Under the pieces are notes generated by a model, which searched no databases, was not told the origin of the DNA, and saw only the letters and a list, made by a program, of their open reading frames with translations. Shown in pieces: positions 45,131-57,223 of a stretch of DNA of 64,000 bases. Origin of the DNA: Ailanthus altissimus (Eukaryota > Streptophyta > Magnoliopsida > Sapindales > Simaroubaceae); NCBI GenBank assembly GCA_946807835.1, contig OX327683.1, forward strand, positions 501,001 to 565,000, given 5' to 3'. The translations under genes were made by a program, and so were the position numbers. Numbering within the stretch: the stretch's first letter is position 1; each line of letters starts with the position of its first letter.

Positions 45131-45419
45131 TTCAAATTATGTGGCGTTTGTAGTTTCTCAATAACTCGTTTTCCTTTTCTTTGCATCATGGAATGTGAAT
45201 CAGCTGAGAAATTGTAGACAGCAAACTTGGCCGACTGAGAATTGTAATTTTTCAATAGATTGTCTATTTGGTTTCAGGCATAGTGTTTTTAGGCATGGAT
45301 GTTGTAAGATTGTATTCATTTTTGGGTTTTGCATTATTAAACTTTTGTTTGGTTCTGGAAATTTTTTCCCGAAAAATGCAGTAAATATGTGGAGATACAG
45401 TCCCTTATGTGCCGATTCT
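45131..45419. other. Unassigned sequence between Copia F and LINE fragment
   Basis: No domain recognised; on the minus strand it may continue the LINE RT in degenerate form. Confidence 0.3.
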
Positions 45420-45674
45420 TTAATTTATGAAAGCCATCTGATTTGGAGAGATGATATTCGTCAAAATGGAACCCAGCCTGCCTGCAAGAACCTTAGTGAT
45501 AATTTTGAAATAGAAGCTGTATAATGCTATTGGACGGTATTGCATAATTGTTCTAGCATGAGGATTCTTAGGAAGAAGTACAATGAAACTAGAATTTAAG
45601 TTGTGAAGAATATAATTTGAGTAAAGAACTGCTGCACACATGTAATTACTACACGACCTACAATGTCCCAGCAA
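45420..45674 (-). pseudogene. LINE (L1-type) reverse transcriptase fragment
   Basis: Minus strand: SFIVLLPKNPHARTIMQYRP, then IALYSFYFKIITKVLAGRL and ISPNQMAFI. This matches the L1 RT blocks around 'IxLIPK...YRPISL...YKIIxKxLAxRL...xxIxxxQxAFI'. Only about 85 codons remain. The catalytic (F/Y)ADD block, endonuclease and 3' end are absent. Confidence 0.75.
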
Positions 45675-46302
45675 TGTTTTTTTTTTTTTTGAAAGAAATG
45701 TCCCAACAATGTTGATCGAAAAGACCTACGAATCCATCAGGCACTGGACTGGAGCACAAGAGCAATCGAAACTGATAACTGCCAATTTTTTTTCTGAAAA
45801 CTGCCAATTTTTTTTCTGAAAACTGTCAATTTTTCTCTCTTCTTCATTCAGAATAACGGTGAGAAAAGCATTACCCACATCAGAGACAAGATTAGGAATA
45901 CACTTACATTGATCATGGATATCCACCAAATTTGAATCGGAGTCCGAGTACAATTCTGTAGAAATTCACAGCATGAGCTGAAATTTCATCAATTTTATCA
46001 CTCCAGACCCCATTTATAACCATGCCAGCAATGTAAGATTTTTCTGCAAGCAATTCATTCTATTCAATATCTCTATGGTGTAAAGAAGAATCAAACTTGA
46101 TTGAAAAAGGTTTTCGTTTAATCCCTTTATTCACATTAAATAATAATGAAAGGGCTTTTTTTTTAGGAAAAGCCTATCTAATTACTAATAATGTACCAAT
46201 TATGAATATTTTTATTTTTAGTAGACAATACTATATTATTCGTTATGCTTGTATTAGTCCTATTTCCTTTGTTTGTTGGGGTTATAGAAATTCTTTTTAA
46301 TC
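45675..46302. other. Low-complexity unassigned region
   Basis: It holds a T14 run flanked by near-identical 17-base sequences (aatgtcccagcaatgtt at 45662 and aatgtcccaacaatgtt at 45697). A three-copy 22-base repeat 'aactgccaattttttttctg' lies at 45777-45838. No gene is supported. Confidence 0.5.
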
Positions 46303-47265
46303 AAGGAGTTAATTTGGATGTGTTATCAAATTCTAATTTCATCTATAATTTTTTTACATCAAAATTTAAACAAGCATGGTCCATGTCATGTGGGTCTAGG
46401 AGTTGAATTATAATTTTGAAAAATTTATAGACTTATATGAAATTAGCCATTCAGTGGGCTGAATGAAAATTGCCAATAGGTACATAGTATCCTTTTCATG
46501 TTATCAATTGAAGAAACAGAAGCAAAACGCAGAATTGAGAAACAGAAAAGAGGAAGAGAAGGCCGAGAGAGGAAAAGTGAAGAAACCTATTGTTTTAAAC
46601 TTATCTTTGATGATTAAATGGTGATTTGAGCTCTAATTTTACTTAAATTTTTAAGGTGAATTTCAAACATCTTGCTTTTCATATTTATTGGTGTTGATTT
46701 TTAAATTAGCCTCTATTATTATAAAATCTAGAAAATGTATGTTTGAGGAGATTTTATTAGATTTAATATTGTGGAGACAAGGAGTTAATTTGGATATGTT
46801 ATCAAAATTGTTAATTTCGTCTAAAAGTTTTTTACATCAAAATTCAAACAAGTGTGTAGTGGTAGGGTTCATATCATGTGGGTCTAGGAGTTGAATTATA
46901 ATTTTAAAAAAAATTATAGGCTTATATAAAATTAGTCATTTAGTGGGCTGAATGAAAATTGCCATTAGGCATGCATAGTATTCTTTTCATGTTATCAATT
47001 GAAGAAATAGAAGCAGAACGCAAAATTAAGAAACAGAAAGAGGAAGAGAAGGCCGAGAGAGGAAAAGTGAAGAAACCTAGGGTTTTAAACTTATCTTTGA
47101 TGATTAGATGGTGATTTGAGCTCTAATTTTACTTAAATTTTTAAGGTGAATTTCAAACATCTTGCCCTTCATATTTATTGGTGTTGATTTTCAAATTAGC
47201 CTTTATTATTATAAAATTTAGCAAATGAATATTTGAGGAGATTTTGTTAGATTTCATATTGTTGA
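46303..47265. repeat. 476-bp tandem duplication
   Basis: Two adjacent copies (46303-46778 and 46779-47265) start 'aaggagttaatttggat' and share most bases, including 'gtgggtctaggagttgaat', 'ggctgaatgaaaattgcca', 'gaggaagagaaggccgaga' and 'gaagaaacctagggtttt'. The last resembles a plant 5' leader (aaaccctagg on the other strand). No open frame spans a unit. Confidence 0.85.
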
Positions 47266-47565
47266 GCCAAGATGGATATTCTTGATATTATGGGTAAGCC
47301 TATAGTATGATTCTAAAGAAAATATTATTGTAATCTCATTATTATTACATTGTGGAAGTTAGAATCGAATTATAATCACGTGAGTTTTTTTCCCCAAATT
47401 TAGTTTTTCACATAAAAATTTAGTATCTCATTGTGATGAAGTGTGGCATATAATTATTGTAGTACTATTTTTGCTAATTGTAGTTGTACACTTGCCAATT
47501 TTTATAACACAAAAAAGGGAAAATAATATTTTTGCTATGTAGTATTTTTGAGATATTTTCCAACA
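47266..47565. other. Sequence before element E primer site
   Basis: It occupies the position of a 5' LTR for E, ending 'attttccaaca', but bears no visible similarity to the LTR at 49909-51920. No gene. Confidence 0.4.
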
Positions 47566-47599
47566 AGTAGTATTAGAGCTAAAGTTGGTACTAATAAGC

Positions 47600-49905
47600 T
47601 ATCTCAAGTACTTATATGAAAAATCTTTCCTACTCTAAACTTTCCTACAGAGCTGTGGTATTTAAGTTTAAGTCATATAAGCATGAGACACTTATCTGTC
47701 TTGTTAAAGATGGTTGGATTCCTGATCCAGCCATATAGACTTAACTAGTTTATGAATAATGCATTCACAGAGATGACCAAATATACCAAAATGTATGTCA
47801 TATATTTTTTATTAGATCAAGTTAGTGAGTACATTAACAACAAGTTTTTCTATTTGTTTAGAGAAGAATGAGATTCTCACTTATTATGGTCCTCTGGGTA
47901 ATCCATAACATAATGATGTTTAGGAAATGAGGAATCAGACTTTATTAGATATGGTACGATTGATAATGAGTGTTACCGATCCATATCTGTGAAAATATAC
48001 TCTCAATACAACTGCTTATTAAGTAGAGTTCCATCAGAAGCTGTTCCTTTCATTCCTTATGAGATACAGAAAGAAAGGAAGATATATCTTAAGAATGTTA
48101 AGATTTGAGGTTGTTCTACTTACTTAAGAGTTACGAAGTAGGGTATCTTGTTTTGTAAGAGTTACTTAGCAAGATAGACAGTACCAAAGAGGTACAAGTA
48201 TAGGTTCATTGTAGAAGCAAAGTATGTTCATTTCTCGGTACACCACTATTCTAGAGAAAGCGTTTCTCATGGATTGTGGAAATCATAAAAAGAATGAACA
48301 TGGTGAAGTCAATCTAAGAAATCAATAAACCAACGATGAGAATTCTGGCTCAATTAAGCAGTTACCTTTTAGCACACTCTTCAAATGGGTCGAAAAGGAT
48401 GTATAGGTCACCTTTTAGGTATGGTTGATACCTAGAGGTGAACTTAGAGTTTTTTTGGTAGAAGAAAATCATCCTTAACCTATAAGGAGTAAATGTTAGA
48501 CATCGATTCGAGAAGCTGCAAGAAGCCATGAAAATAATAATTGACTATATGCATCAGAATCAAGTTTGGGACTTGGTTAAGCTACCTGTGAGAATTATTC
48601 TCATTGGTTGTAAAGAGTTTGCAAAGAGGTAGTGGGAGCTAGATAGAAGGTAGAGACCTTCTAGGCTCTGTATTGGTTCTAGAAAGGTAATCCTCAGTGA
48701 TCTGAGATCAATTAAGAGGAAACCTTTGGACTAAAATTGATGTTAAAGTCAATTATAATATTATTGGCTCTTGCAGCATATTATGACCATGAAGTTTGGT
48801 AGATGAATGTAAAGGAAGGCATTCTGGAATGAGTATCTTAAGATAGTCATAGAACAGTCTAAAGGTTTTATGTCTAATCAGACTTCTAAACTAGTATGCA
48901 TAAAAGGTCAATGGGAGCATAATAGTCTTCTTAATGCTTTTTATTGATGATATGCTGGTCATTAAGAATAATGTCAGAATGTTATAATTGGTCAGAAGTA
49001 ACTCATAAGAAATTCTCCATAAAGGATTTATGAGTGGCTTCCTTTATACTAGGTATAAAGCTTTATAGAGATTGAGCTAGGAAGATGATAGGACTTTCAT
49101 AAATTATTTCATATTAATAACGTCTAAAAGGGTATAGTTAATCAACTATGAGATAGTTAACATATCTAATAGACCTGGTGTTCATCTTTTGAGGAGAGCG
49201 TCTCTTTAGATGGAAGATGAGAGAGTTAAAGTGTCTAACATACCAGATACATCAGCTCTTCAGAGATTGATGTATACTATGATGTGTTTGAGACCTGAGA
49301 TTAGTTTGGCTGTAAGAGTTACAAGCCGAGTTTAGTCTGATTCAGAAGACCACCATTTGATTATGGTTAAACATATCCTGAGTTACCTTGGAGGTACAAG
49401 GGATAAGTTTCTTAAATATAAAGAAAGCAACTTACAAACGAGAAGACGCACAAAGTTAAACTATTAGTTTATCTTATACGATAGAGAGTCTACATCTGAG
49501 AATGTGCTCATTTTCAATAGTACTAAGGGAGTTAAAATTACACTAAACTGGGATTCACTACTAATTCATATTGGTGAAACGAAAGCGACAGTGAAGATTC
49601 GTAGGTTTACCGCTAGCCTTGGAAGAGTTCCAAGACATATGGACCCTATCTCATAAGTTTGCGACAAAAATAGCCCATTGTACAAACCAAAGTGCTAAGA
49701 GGACACCAGTACTCTAATTATGTTGAGAGGTGTCTCACATGACTAGAGGAAACTTGGCGGTAAGGAGATGTGATTATTTGTAGAAGTATTTTATAAATAA
49801 TTTAGCAGACCTACTTTCTAAGGCCATGACTCTTAAAGTGTTTATATAAAACGTAGAGTCGATGTGTATCAGATGCAATCAGGAATGACACTAGAGCAAG
49901 TGGAA
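47600..49905 (+). pseudogene. Copia E pol remnants
   Basis: Fragments in shifting frames. Integrase tail RRMRFSLI-like/NRTLLDMVR region near 47900-47970, then the block near 48005-48140 corresponding to VPSEAVPFIPYE and GCSTYLRV. RT remnants near 48780-48880 (AAYYDHEVW, QSKGFM) and 48940-49080. RNase H remnants from 49260 (ALQRLMYTMMCLRPE) to 49860 (NNLADLLSKAMTLKV). Many stops. It ends in the purine-rich tract 'gagcaagtggaaga' before the LTR. Confidence 0.7.
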
Positions 49906-49908
49906 GAT

Positions 49909-51920
49909 TGTTAGGGTCGGTGCTTACGTGTCATCCCTAAATATACATATACTTGTGTATTTAATACAAGTGTACATTCTCATTAAATCACTAATACCCA
50001 TTTATATGGTATTATGCATGTAACGTTACAGACATTGTAGATCAAAAAGAGTTTGAATCAAATCTAAAAGTGTTTAGATAAGGGCTCATAGTTAGCCACA
50101 TTGAGAGATATAAATGTTAAATGTTAGCACAACTAAGTGTTAGTTGGTTATAATACTCAGTATATCCAAGAGATGGATCTTTGTCTGTAATGGGATATAG
50201 ACCTAAGAGTATACTAGTAACTGCATAGTTATAAGAGTTGCAATCGGGTGCTAGGAAATGCAAGTTATGCAAGTATGTTCTTGAATTATTGTCTCTAATC
50301 TATTTCTATCGATGCGAATCTGTCGGTGGATACCTTTTTATCTAGAGCAGCATATGTCGTACCTATAGGGCATAAATTGTTGTTCATAGTCGACTGTGAG
50401 CTTGGAGCTCATATTGACATATGGGTATCCAATTAGGACTAGATATGGGACAAACTTATGAGAGTCTCTGATAGACATCCTATAGAAGTCGTCAATGGAG
50501 CGTCCTCTCAAGTTGAGTAGTATACGTGGTCCTTTGACTTAAGTGCCACAATGGGCGTGTAAGTGATCCACTATACTCTAGTTTTATGCATGTCACAGAC
50601 CTTTCATGGTGTGACCGTTGGGTGTCGCTGGGTATGGTGCGATGCTTATGGAGTCTGGTGTGTACAGATATGGGATTCGTCAACTCGTATAGGGAGTTTG
50701 ATATCCAAATGCTTCGAGGCTGCATCTTAGAAAATCTTGTGACCACAAGTATCAATCCTAAGAAAGAGTTCCCCCAGGGAAGAACAATATGGCAAAAGAG
50801 TTTGCGCATATTGTTTAGTGAGATAAAATCTTGGAAATAAGATATGGATGAGCAAAAGGGGATTTGACGGTGATAATATATATCCCCAAACATCCAGGAC
50901 ATCATGACGGAAGGACTATACTATGTGCTGTAATCTCAACTTCTATGGTTCAACGCGCTGATTTGTATATCCGTGACATGTGCATAGGGTATTGCTTACA
51001 GACTCATAGAATAGTTCCATTTGACGAATCAGGTGTAGGACCTAGGGAGTCCTGCAATATAAAATATACTCGTTGTGTACTAAGGCAGCGTGCCAGATTA
51101 AATTGTTTAGTCCAACAATATTCAGCATTACCTTGGGAATGAATGTGTGTCAGTATTTAAGTGTTAAATACAATAATTAGTCAATAATTGCTATTTAGTA
51201 ATTATATAATGACACGTAGCGTATTGTGGATCCTCAGTTGACTTTACCAAAGTGTGGAATTTGGTGAGACTCACTAAGAGATAAACTTGGTAACTATTTA
51301 TGAGGGTCTAAATGGTCATTTCTTATTTTGATTATTTAATTGTTAAATAATCAAATATCTCTCTTTTTATATAATATTATATTGAATATTATTATTATAT
51401 TATATATAGATATAAAGAAAGAGAGAGGGAGAGATTGAGAGAGTGTTGGGCAAAAGTTGCCCGAGAAAGAGAAATGAGAGAAAAAAGAGAAAAAAGAAGA
51501 AAAAGAAGAGGAAAAATAAAATTGTTTCATTTTTTCTATGTTTCCAATTGAAGTAATTCTGTATCGTTTTAAACTCTCGATTTCTTATTCTTTTGGAGAA
51601 AATGATATAAAAACACACACCAACTATTTCAGGGATTAAGAGTTAATTCCTGGCTGAATAGAGAGTAGCTGTTCTAGCTCATCAAGCCCACCGAGTTGGT
51701 GACTAGAACTACATGCGAGTTGGTCTACATGCGGATTCCAAGGATATACGTGTATAACGTTTCACATTGAAGTGAGTTCTCAAGTCTTTTAATATATTAA
51801 TGCGATTAATATATTGTATTTACTATGTTTATTGTTTAATTTACGCTTCCGCCACATTAGAAATAGACATAATAGCACATGCATACACCTAAATGTACTA
51901 GATTAGATCCTCGGCCAACA
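49909..51920 (+). repeat. 3' LTR of Copia E (D/E family)
   Basis: It begins TGTTAGGGTCGGTGCTTACG and ends CCTCGGCCAACA, about 2.0 kb. Blocks such as 'ggtatccaattaggactaga', 'cctctcaagttgagtag' and 'cctttgacttaagtg' correspond to the D LTR on the other strand (27240-27360). The open frames at 50492-50905 and 50864-51142 lie in the LTR and are not genes. Confidence 0.8.
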
Positions 51921-53369
51921 CTAAGTAGGTTAGTTAGTTAGTTAGTTTGAGATTATAGTATTGACACAATATGAATTCACTCTTATATAAATGAATCGTA
52001 TATAAATACTATAAAAATTTGTTAATAACTTATATTAACATGACACGAATACAAATTGTTTATACAAATTGTCACTACTATTATATAAAAAGTGTACATT
52101 CGAGTTTGCTTAATTGTAAATAATATATATCTCAATTGTTCTTTGATTGTGCTAAAAAATCTCTAATATAGTATTGGCAATTAAAAAAAAATAAAAATAC
52201 TAAAGAAAGAAAGAGTCTAACTACTAGAGAAATATTAAAGAGGTGGTTACTATTGAGCATACGAATTATTGATTATATGGCTCACGCACCCTGTCGAAAT
52301 AAACTTTATGTCTATTTATGTTCTTACTGAGTGATGGTGCAGTTTCCAACTAATAAAGAATCAACTTTTTGTCTAAATACTGCCCGATCAGGCCCCTCTC
52401 AATAAAATGTGTGGTGATAGATTTTCCTAATGTGGGCAGCATTATTGTTTCATGGAGAGTACGTTATCATTGTAGGCCTGGGTTGATAAATGTTGATAAA
52501 TGTTTTAGTCAATATTATTGGCAAAAGATGAAGAGAAAATAGTTCAACAATTATGTGCATACTTAGAATTCATTTGTCTCTAAATGTGACTTGAAAATAT
52601 TTCTTATATAGTCTTTTCGAGTGGTTAACTCGCGTCATAAGTTTTCCATTATTCGTGGATCTTCGAGTGGTTAACACAAATCATAAGTTTTTCATTATTC
52701 GAGCATCATATGCATACAGGAGTTATCAGTCAAGCACTTTTACTATGTACTTTTTTAGAGGTACGTGGTAGCATATCATGCTTAACTCGTATTCTTCAAT
52801 ATTGATGGGTAGGCTAAATTGATAAATATAGATGTGAGTTTGATAAAGTGTATTAATATATTTCTTTTTTGAAATAGATAAGCTATATTAATATTCAGAA
52901 CAACTAATTAGGTTAAAGTATTTGACTAAAAACATTATGCTTCTTTAATTTTTATTAATATTTATCTTTAATATTAATGACTAGTCTTCAATTAATATTT
53001 TATCTAATTAAACTTTATATTTTTCTAAATATCTCAATTAGTTAATCATTAAAAAAATGCTTCTTTTTTTAGTTCTTTTACAAATTTAATTATGAGGTGA
53101 TAGTTTAGCTAAAATTTATTTAAATAAATAAAACTTTTGCATAATTGTTTTCTATAAAATTTAAAATATTAAACTCTAGTTTGTTAGTAATAAGGTGCTT
53201 TACATGCCTATGAATGTTTGTTTTTTCTTTGTTTAAATATTTAATAAATTCTTCGCATAGCTGAGTTTTGCTTTAAAAATATTTTGAGCTTACAGTAGCT
53301 TTACTATAATATGGCTTTTGTTTTTTTTTTTTGTTTTTAACTTATGAAATATAGGAATAGATTGAACAC
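51921..53369. other. Intergenic, nothing recognised
   Basis: AT-rich sequence. Two similar short blocks ('cgagtggttaactcgcgtcataagttttcc' type, near 52618 and 52665) form a small direct repeat of about 47 bases. No gene supported. Confidence 0.4.
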
Positions 53370-54010
53370 TTTCAAAAGTATTTTTTTATGCTTATATGGT
53401 TTACACAAAGACATTTTTAAAGGTTACATGCTAACTCTTTTATTATCTATTATGTTTATATCTTAATACTCTAAATAGTTGATTATTTCTAAGTGTTTAT
53501 ATAGTGCATACAAAGTTTTTAAAAATCTTAAACCTAATCGGAATAAAAATCCTTACTTGTAGGAGTTGAAATCTCACTTAAACAAATCAATTGATTCAAA
53601 ACAAAAAATACTAATAAGTTAACCAAACAGTACATCATGAACAGTATGTACTGCACGAGCAGTTCCATTCTTCTAGGGTTTCGTTTTGCTCATCCCTTCA
53701 CACAACTTTCATATACTAAACTTCCTGCTGACATTTCATTTAGTATCCATATTAATTCATATTTATACATGATTTTTGAATTACTAATATCCAACAATTG
53801 AGAGCCTAAAATAATTAGTAAACAATAGGGTTGAATTCATTTGCATTGGAACATGATCTTTAGATTAGTTTACTAATTTATTTTATTTGAGGTTTAATTG
53901 TATTTTTGGCTCCATATATTCGGAGATCCATTTACTAATCATTTAAAATTATATTTATATTGTTTAATATAACAAAAATCACGTTGGTGATGCAATTAAT
54001 AAACAATAGA
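53370..54010. repeat. Direct repeat DR, left copy
   Basis: It aligns in order with 54668-55232: 'ggtttacacaaag', 'aaaggttaca', 'gtgcatacaaag', 'acttgtaggagttgaaatctc', 'catttgcattggaa', 'ttagattagtttacta', 'ggagatccat', 'ggtgatgcaattaataaa'. Considerably diverged. Confidence 0.7.
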
Positions 54011-54169
54011 AATTTGTTTTCGACTTTAAACAAAACAATAAATGCAAGCTGCTATTGATATATTACCAACCGAACATAGAAATAATGAATCTCAACTGCC
54101 AAGTAGAACCTAGGTTAAGAAAGAAGAAGAAGTAATTAGAATTTTTTACTAATTTAAATATATATTTAA

Positions 54170-54270
54170 CACAGGTTTACTTCTACACATATGTGATCTT
54201 CATACAGCAATGGCCACGAATTGGTACAACAACTGGTTTTCGATCTCATATACTTACACATCTTTATATG
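54170..54270 (+). pseudogene. Small-gene family fragment (end of exon 1 and intron start)
   Basis: The sequence 'atcttcatacagcaatggcc' to 'acaacaactg' followed by gttttcgatctcatatac aligns with the end of exon 1 and the intron 1 start of g5 (61145-61206). It shows an old member of the family in plus orientation between the two DR copies. Nothing upstream remains. Confidence 0.6.
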
Positions 54271-54667
54271 ATGCATTTTTTTTAATCGAAAAGTGAAACT
54301 TATTAACTTAAACAAGATGAGGAGAATCTTCAATTTGAAGTTGAAGTAATGAGGGATGGACAGTATACCACCAAAACATGTCATCAGAGTTTTAACCCAA
54401 TTTAAAACGTGGTTAGTTTAAAGAAAAATACAATTAAATAGTTTTAGAAATTTAATCAAGGTACTATCCATCCACAACGGATCTATAATCCAACTTCTTT
54501 TATTAATCAAATCATAAAGTATCTCCTAGATCGCCATAATCTTACAAGACATCTTAGTGTCACTTGTTGCAGACCATTAAATATCTCCTAAATCACCATG
54601 ATTTTGATAAGATCTCTTAGTAAGTCCTATACCACATAAGAGATTTAACTCAAAGAATACGAGAATA
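54271..54667. other. Spacer between DR copies
   Basis: AT-rich. Two related blocks lie near 54530 and 54583 ('atctccta(g/a)atc(g/a)ccat'). No gene. Confidence 0.35.
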
Positions 54668-55232
54668 GCCCATGCACTTTCAAAATGATTTTTTGGTGCT
54701 CCTATTGTTTACACAAAGGCACCTTTAAAGGTTACACCCTAGTGCACCATGCACTTAGTGCTTACCTAACTCCTCTAACCTCTCTTATATTTATATCTTG
54801 TTGTTTTAGATGCTTGACTATTTCGAAGGGTTTATATTGTGCATACAAAGTAAAAAAAACTCTAAATCTAGTTGAAATAAGAGTCTTTACTTATAAGAGT
54901 CCAAATATCACTTAAAGAGGTCATTTGAGCTAAAATAGAAAATACCTATAAATTGTAGCATGAACAATTCTTGCGTGAACAATGCTGTGTGATTGTTGTA
55001 CATTAATTTCTAACAATTAAGAGCCCCAAAAAAATAGTACACAAAAGGGTCCTATTCATTTGCATTGGAATCAGAATATGAATCCTAGATTAGTTTACTA
55101 TTATTTTTTATTTAAGGTTTAATCATTTTTTTAGCTCCACAGATTCGAAGATCCATCTAATGAACTTTTAAATAATATTTATTTTTGTTAATATAACAAA
55201 AATTCACTTTGGGGATGCAATTAATAAATAAT
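54668..55232. repeat. Direct repeat DR, right copy
   Basis: Counterpart of 53370-54010. It is cut at 55232 by a Copia LTR fragment just after 'gatgcaattaataaataat'. Confidence 0.7.
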
Positions 55233-55782
55233 ATGTTGATGTGGAAACAACAAATAAGTAATATAACCTAAGCAATATAGTACAGAACAAGTAATTAAGA
55301 AACTAAAGAGACAAAGGTAAAAGAAGAACACACAAAAATTTACATAGTTTGATAGCTTGCCTATGTCCATTGTGGATCAAGATCACTCACTCATATTATT
55401 AAATCACAAGGCACTCACAAAGTATGCATTTTACAAGAAAAACTCACAAAGAAAACACCCTTTCTTGCAATTTAGGATTTTTCTCTCACTAAGAATCACA
55501 AAGTATGTGAGATCACAAAGATTTCCACAAATATTACCAAGTTTTCACTAAGATGTCTTAGGTTATTTTTTCAAGCCAATAGAGAGCCTTTATATAGGCT
55601 TTAGGACGACCTAGGTTTACCCTAAACGTGTAAGAGTTGTATTAAGGAGTGTTAGAACAATTGAGAGAGGAAAACAAGTTATATCAAATGGGAAAACTCT
55701 TTTTACATTGGGCGCTGCAGTGCCTAAAACCTACTCTCCATGGCACCGACAATTGGGTACCGCCCCTTGTGTCTTTCACCAT
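55233..55782 (-). repeat. Diverged Copia LTR fragment (A/B/C family)
   Basis: Plus-strand start TGTTGATGTGGAAACAACAA corresponds to TGTTGAAGCGGAAGCACACA of element C. The poly-purine 'aagagacaaaggtaaaagaag', the 'catagtttgatagcttgcct' block, TATA ('ccttttatataggctttagg' near 55594) and a residual GCGCTGCAG motif (55711) follow in the same order. Its outer end is missing; the sequence changes to Gypsy DNA at about 55783. Confidence 0.75.
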
Positions 55783-57223
55783 AAGAAGAAAAAACTAGAT
55801 CTGACACTTCGTTTCTAAATTTTTCTTAAATTTTATTCTGTTTATTAGCATTATCATTTTAGTTTATATTTGCTTAAGTATCTCTTAAGTTTATTTTATT
55901 TGAATAACTAGCATTTTAGATAATGTCTTATATACTTTATCTCTTTCTATTTAAACATCGAGAACAATGTTTCAGTTTAGTTTATGGAGGAGTAGACATA
56001 AGTTGTATTTTGCATTTTAAAAATATAAAAAATAAAATAATGGAGTCAGGCATACTTATTTGATTGAAATGGCAGAGTAAATAGCTCATATTTGAACTAT
56101 TAGGACGTATTCTAAGTCAAATTAGATTAAGAATAACAGAGTAAGAATTTTTTTAAAAAAAATTTGAAACGCATTTTAACTAACTTGTTGTTATTTTGTT
56201 TTATATTTTATGCAATGTTGTTTATTGCATGTAGTCTTGCTAATTCTTGAACAAAGGAATTTTTTTTCTACCTATGTATGATTTCAAAATTGTTTAGTTT
56301 GAGCCACTATGTTTATTTAGGTTACTAAATAATGACTTCTGAAATATTTTTGAGCAAAATGCTAAGTCTTGTGGTAAAATGGATGATTAAACGTATATAA
56401 CCAAAAGAATTCCCATGTTTAAGCATATATTTTTATAATCTCACATATCTTTTGTGAGTAAGTGGAAAGGTTGAGAAAATAGTTTACGAACTTTCGTGGA
56501 TCTTTCGAATTGGTTAATTTTTGTTTAGAATAATATTATTCGAATTAAAGAATAAGTTGGTTGCATAGCTAAAGGACAATTTATAAGTGAATTTCTAAAT
56601 TGTGTGTAATATATTTTGGTGAGAAACTATTTATTTTATTTTATTTTATAATGCTTCCTTGTATTCTTAAAAAATATAAAACAAAAAATAAAAAAATAAA
56701 AAGAGTCGATTTAGTCTGATAAAGAAATTCGATTTTGGAAGACGAATATTTTGTAAGACAGTTTTCTCACTAACCTATCTTTGTATTATTCTCACAAGGC
56801 AATTACAGTCATAAAGCTGGTGCATGTCAAGAATAGTTCATTTCTAAATGATTGATTTTCCTATCTTTGGACTAATGTTATTTTGTATGTGTGTCATTAA
56901 AATTGACTTTTTCTTAAGTGCTTAATTGCTTTCCAACTTCATGAGAGAAATCTTAACATTTTAAACATTCATACACTTGTAATAGTATAGAGTTGAGGCC
57001 TTTACTTGAAAAAATTCTCAAGGCTATATATGTTGAGGTTTGTGGTAAGAAGGTTACAACTTAGTTCGCACACACACACGTAAATATTTTGCAAGTTATA
57101 ATTGAAAAAACTATAATAGCAATAGTGATCTTGAACTAGCTTTTTGTTTGAAATGCTTAGGTAGTTTTGAATATTCTATTTAGGCTTGAATTGCCATAGA
57201 CTAGCAATAAGCTAGTTGGGGGC
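55783..57223 (+). mobile_element. Ty3/Gypsy (Athila/Tat-like) 3' interior
   Basis: Non-coding end of a Gypsy element: 'aacatcgagaacaatgtttc' then 'tttatggaggag', and finally the polypurine tract ttgggggc (57216-57223) directly before the LTR. The first 1.35 kb is repeated inverted at 38643-39995. Confidence 0.7.

Larger units (their letters stand above)
47566..51920 (+). mobile_element. Copia element E, heavily decayed, with 2 kb 3' LTR
   Basis: A degenerate primer site (agtagtattagagct at 47567-47581) is followed by coding remnants and then the D-type LTR. Between 47580 and 49908 there is only room for a deleted gag-pol. The matching 5' LTR is absent. Confidence 0.75.

Noticed and set aside
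50492..51142. Open frames of 137 and 92 codons (minus and plus)
   Set aside because: They lie wholly inside the E LTR, overlap on opposite strands and have no domain; the homologous D LTR does not keep them open.
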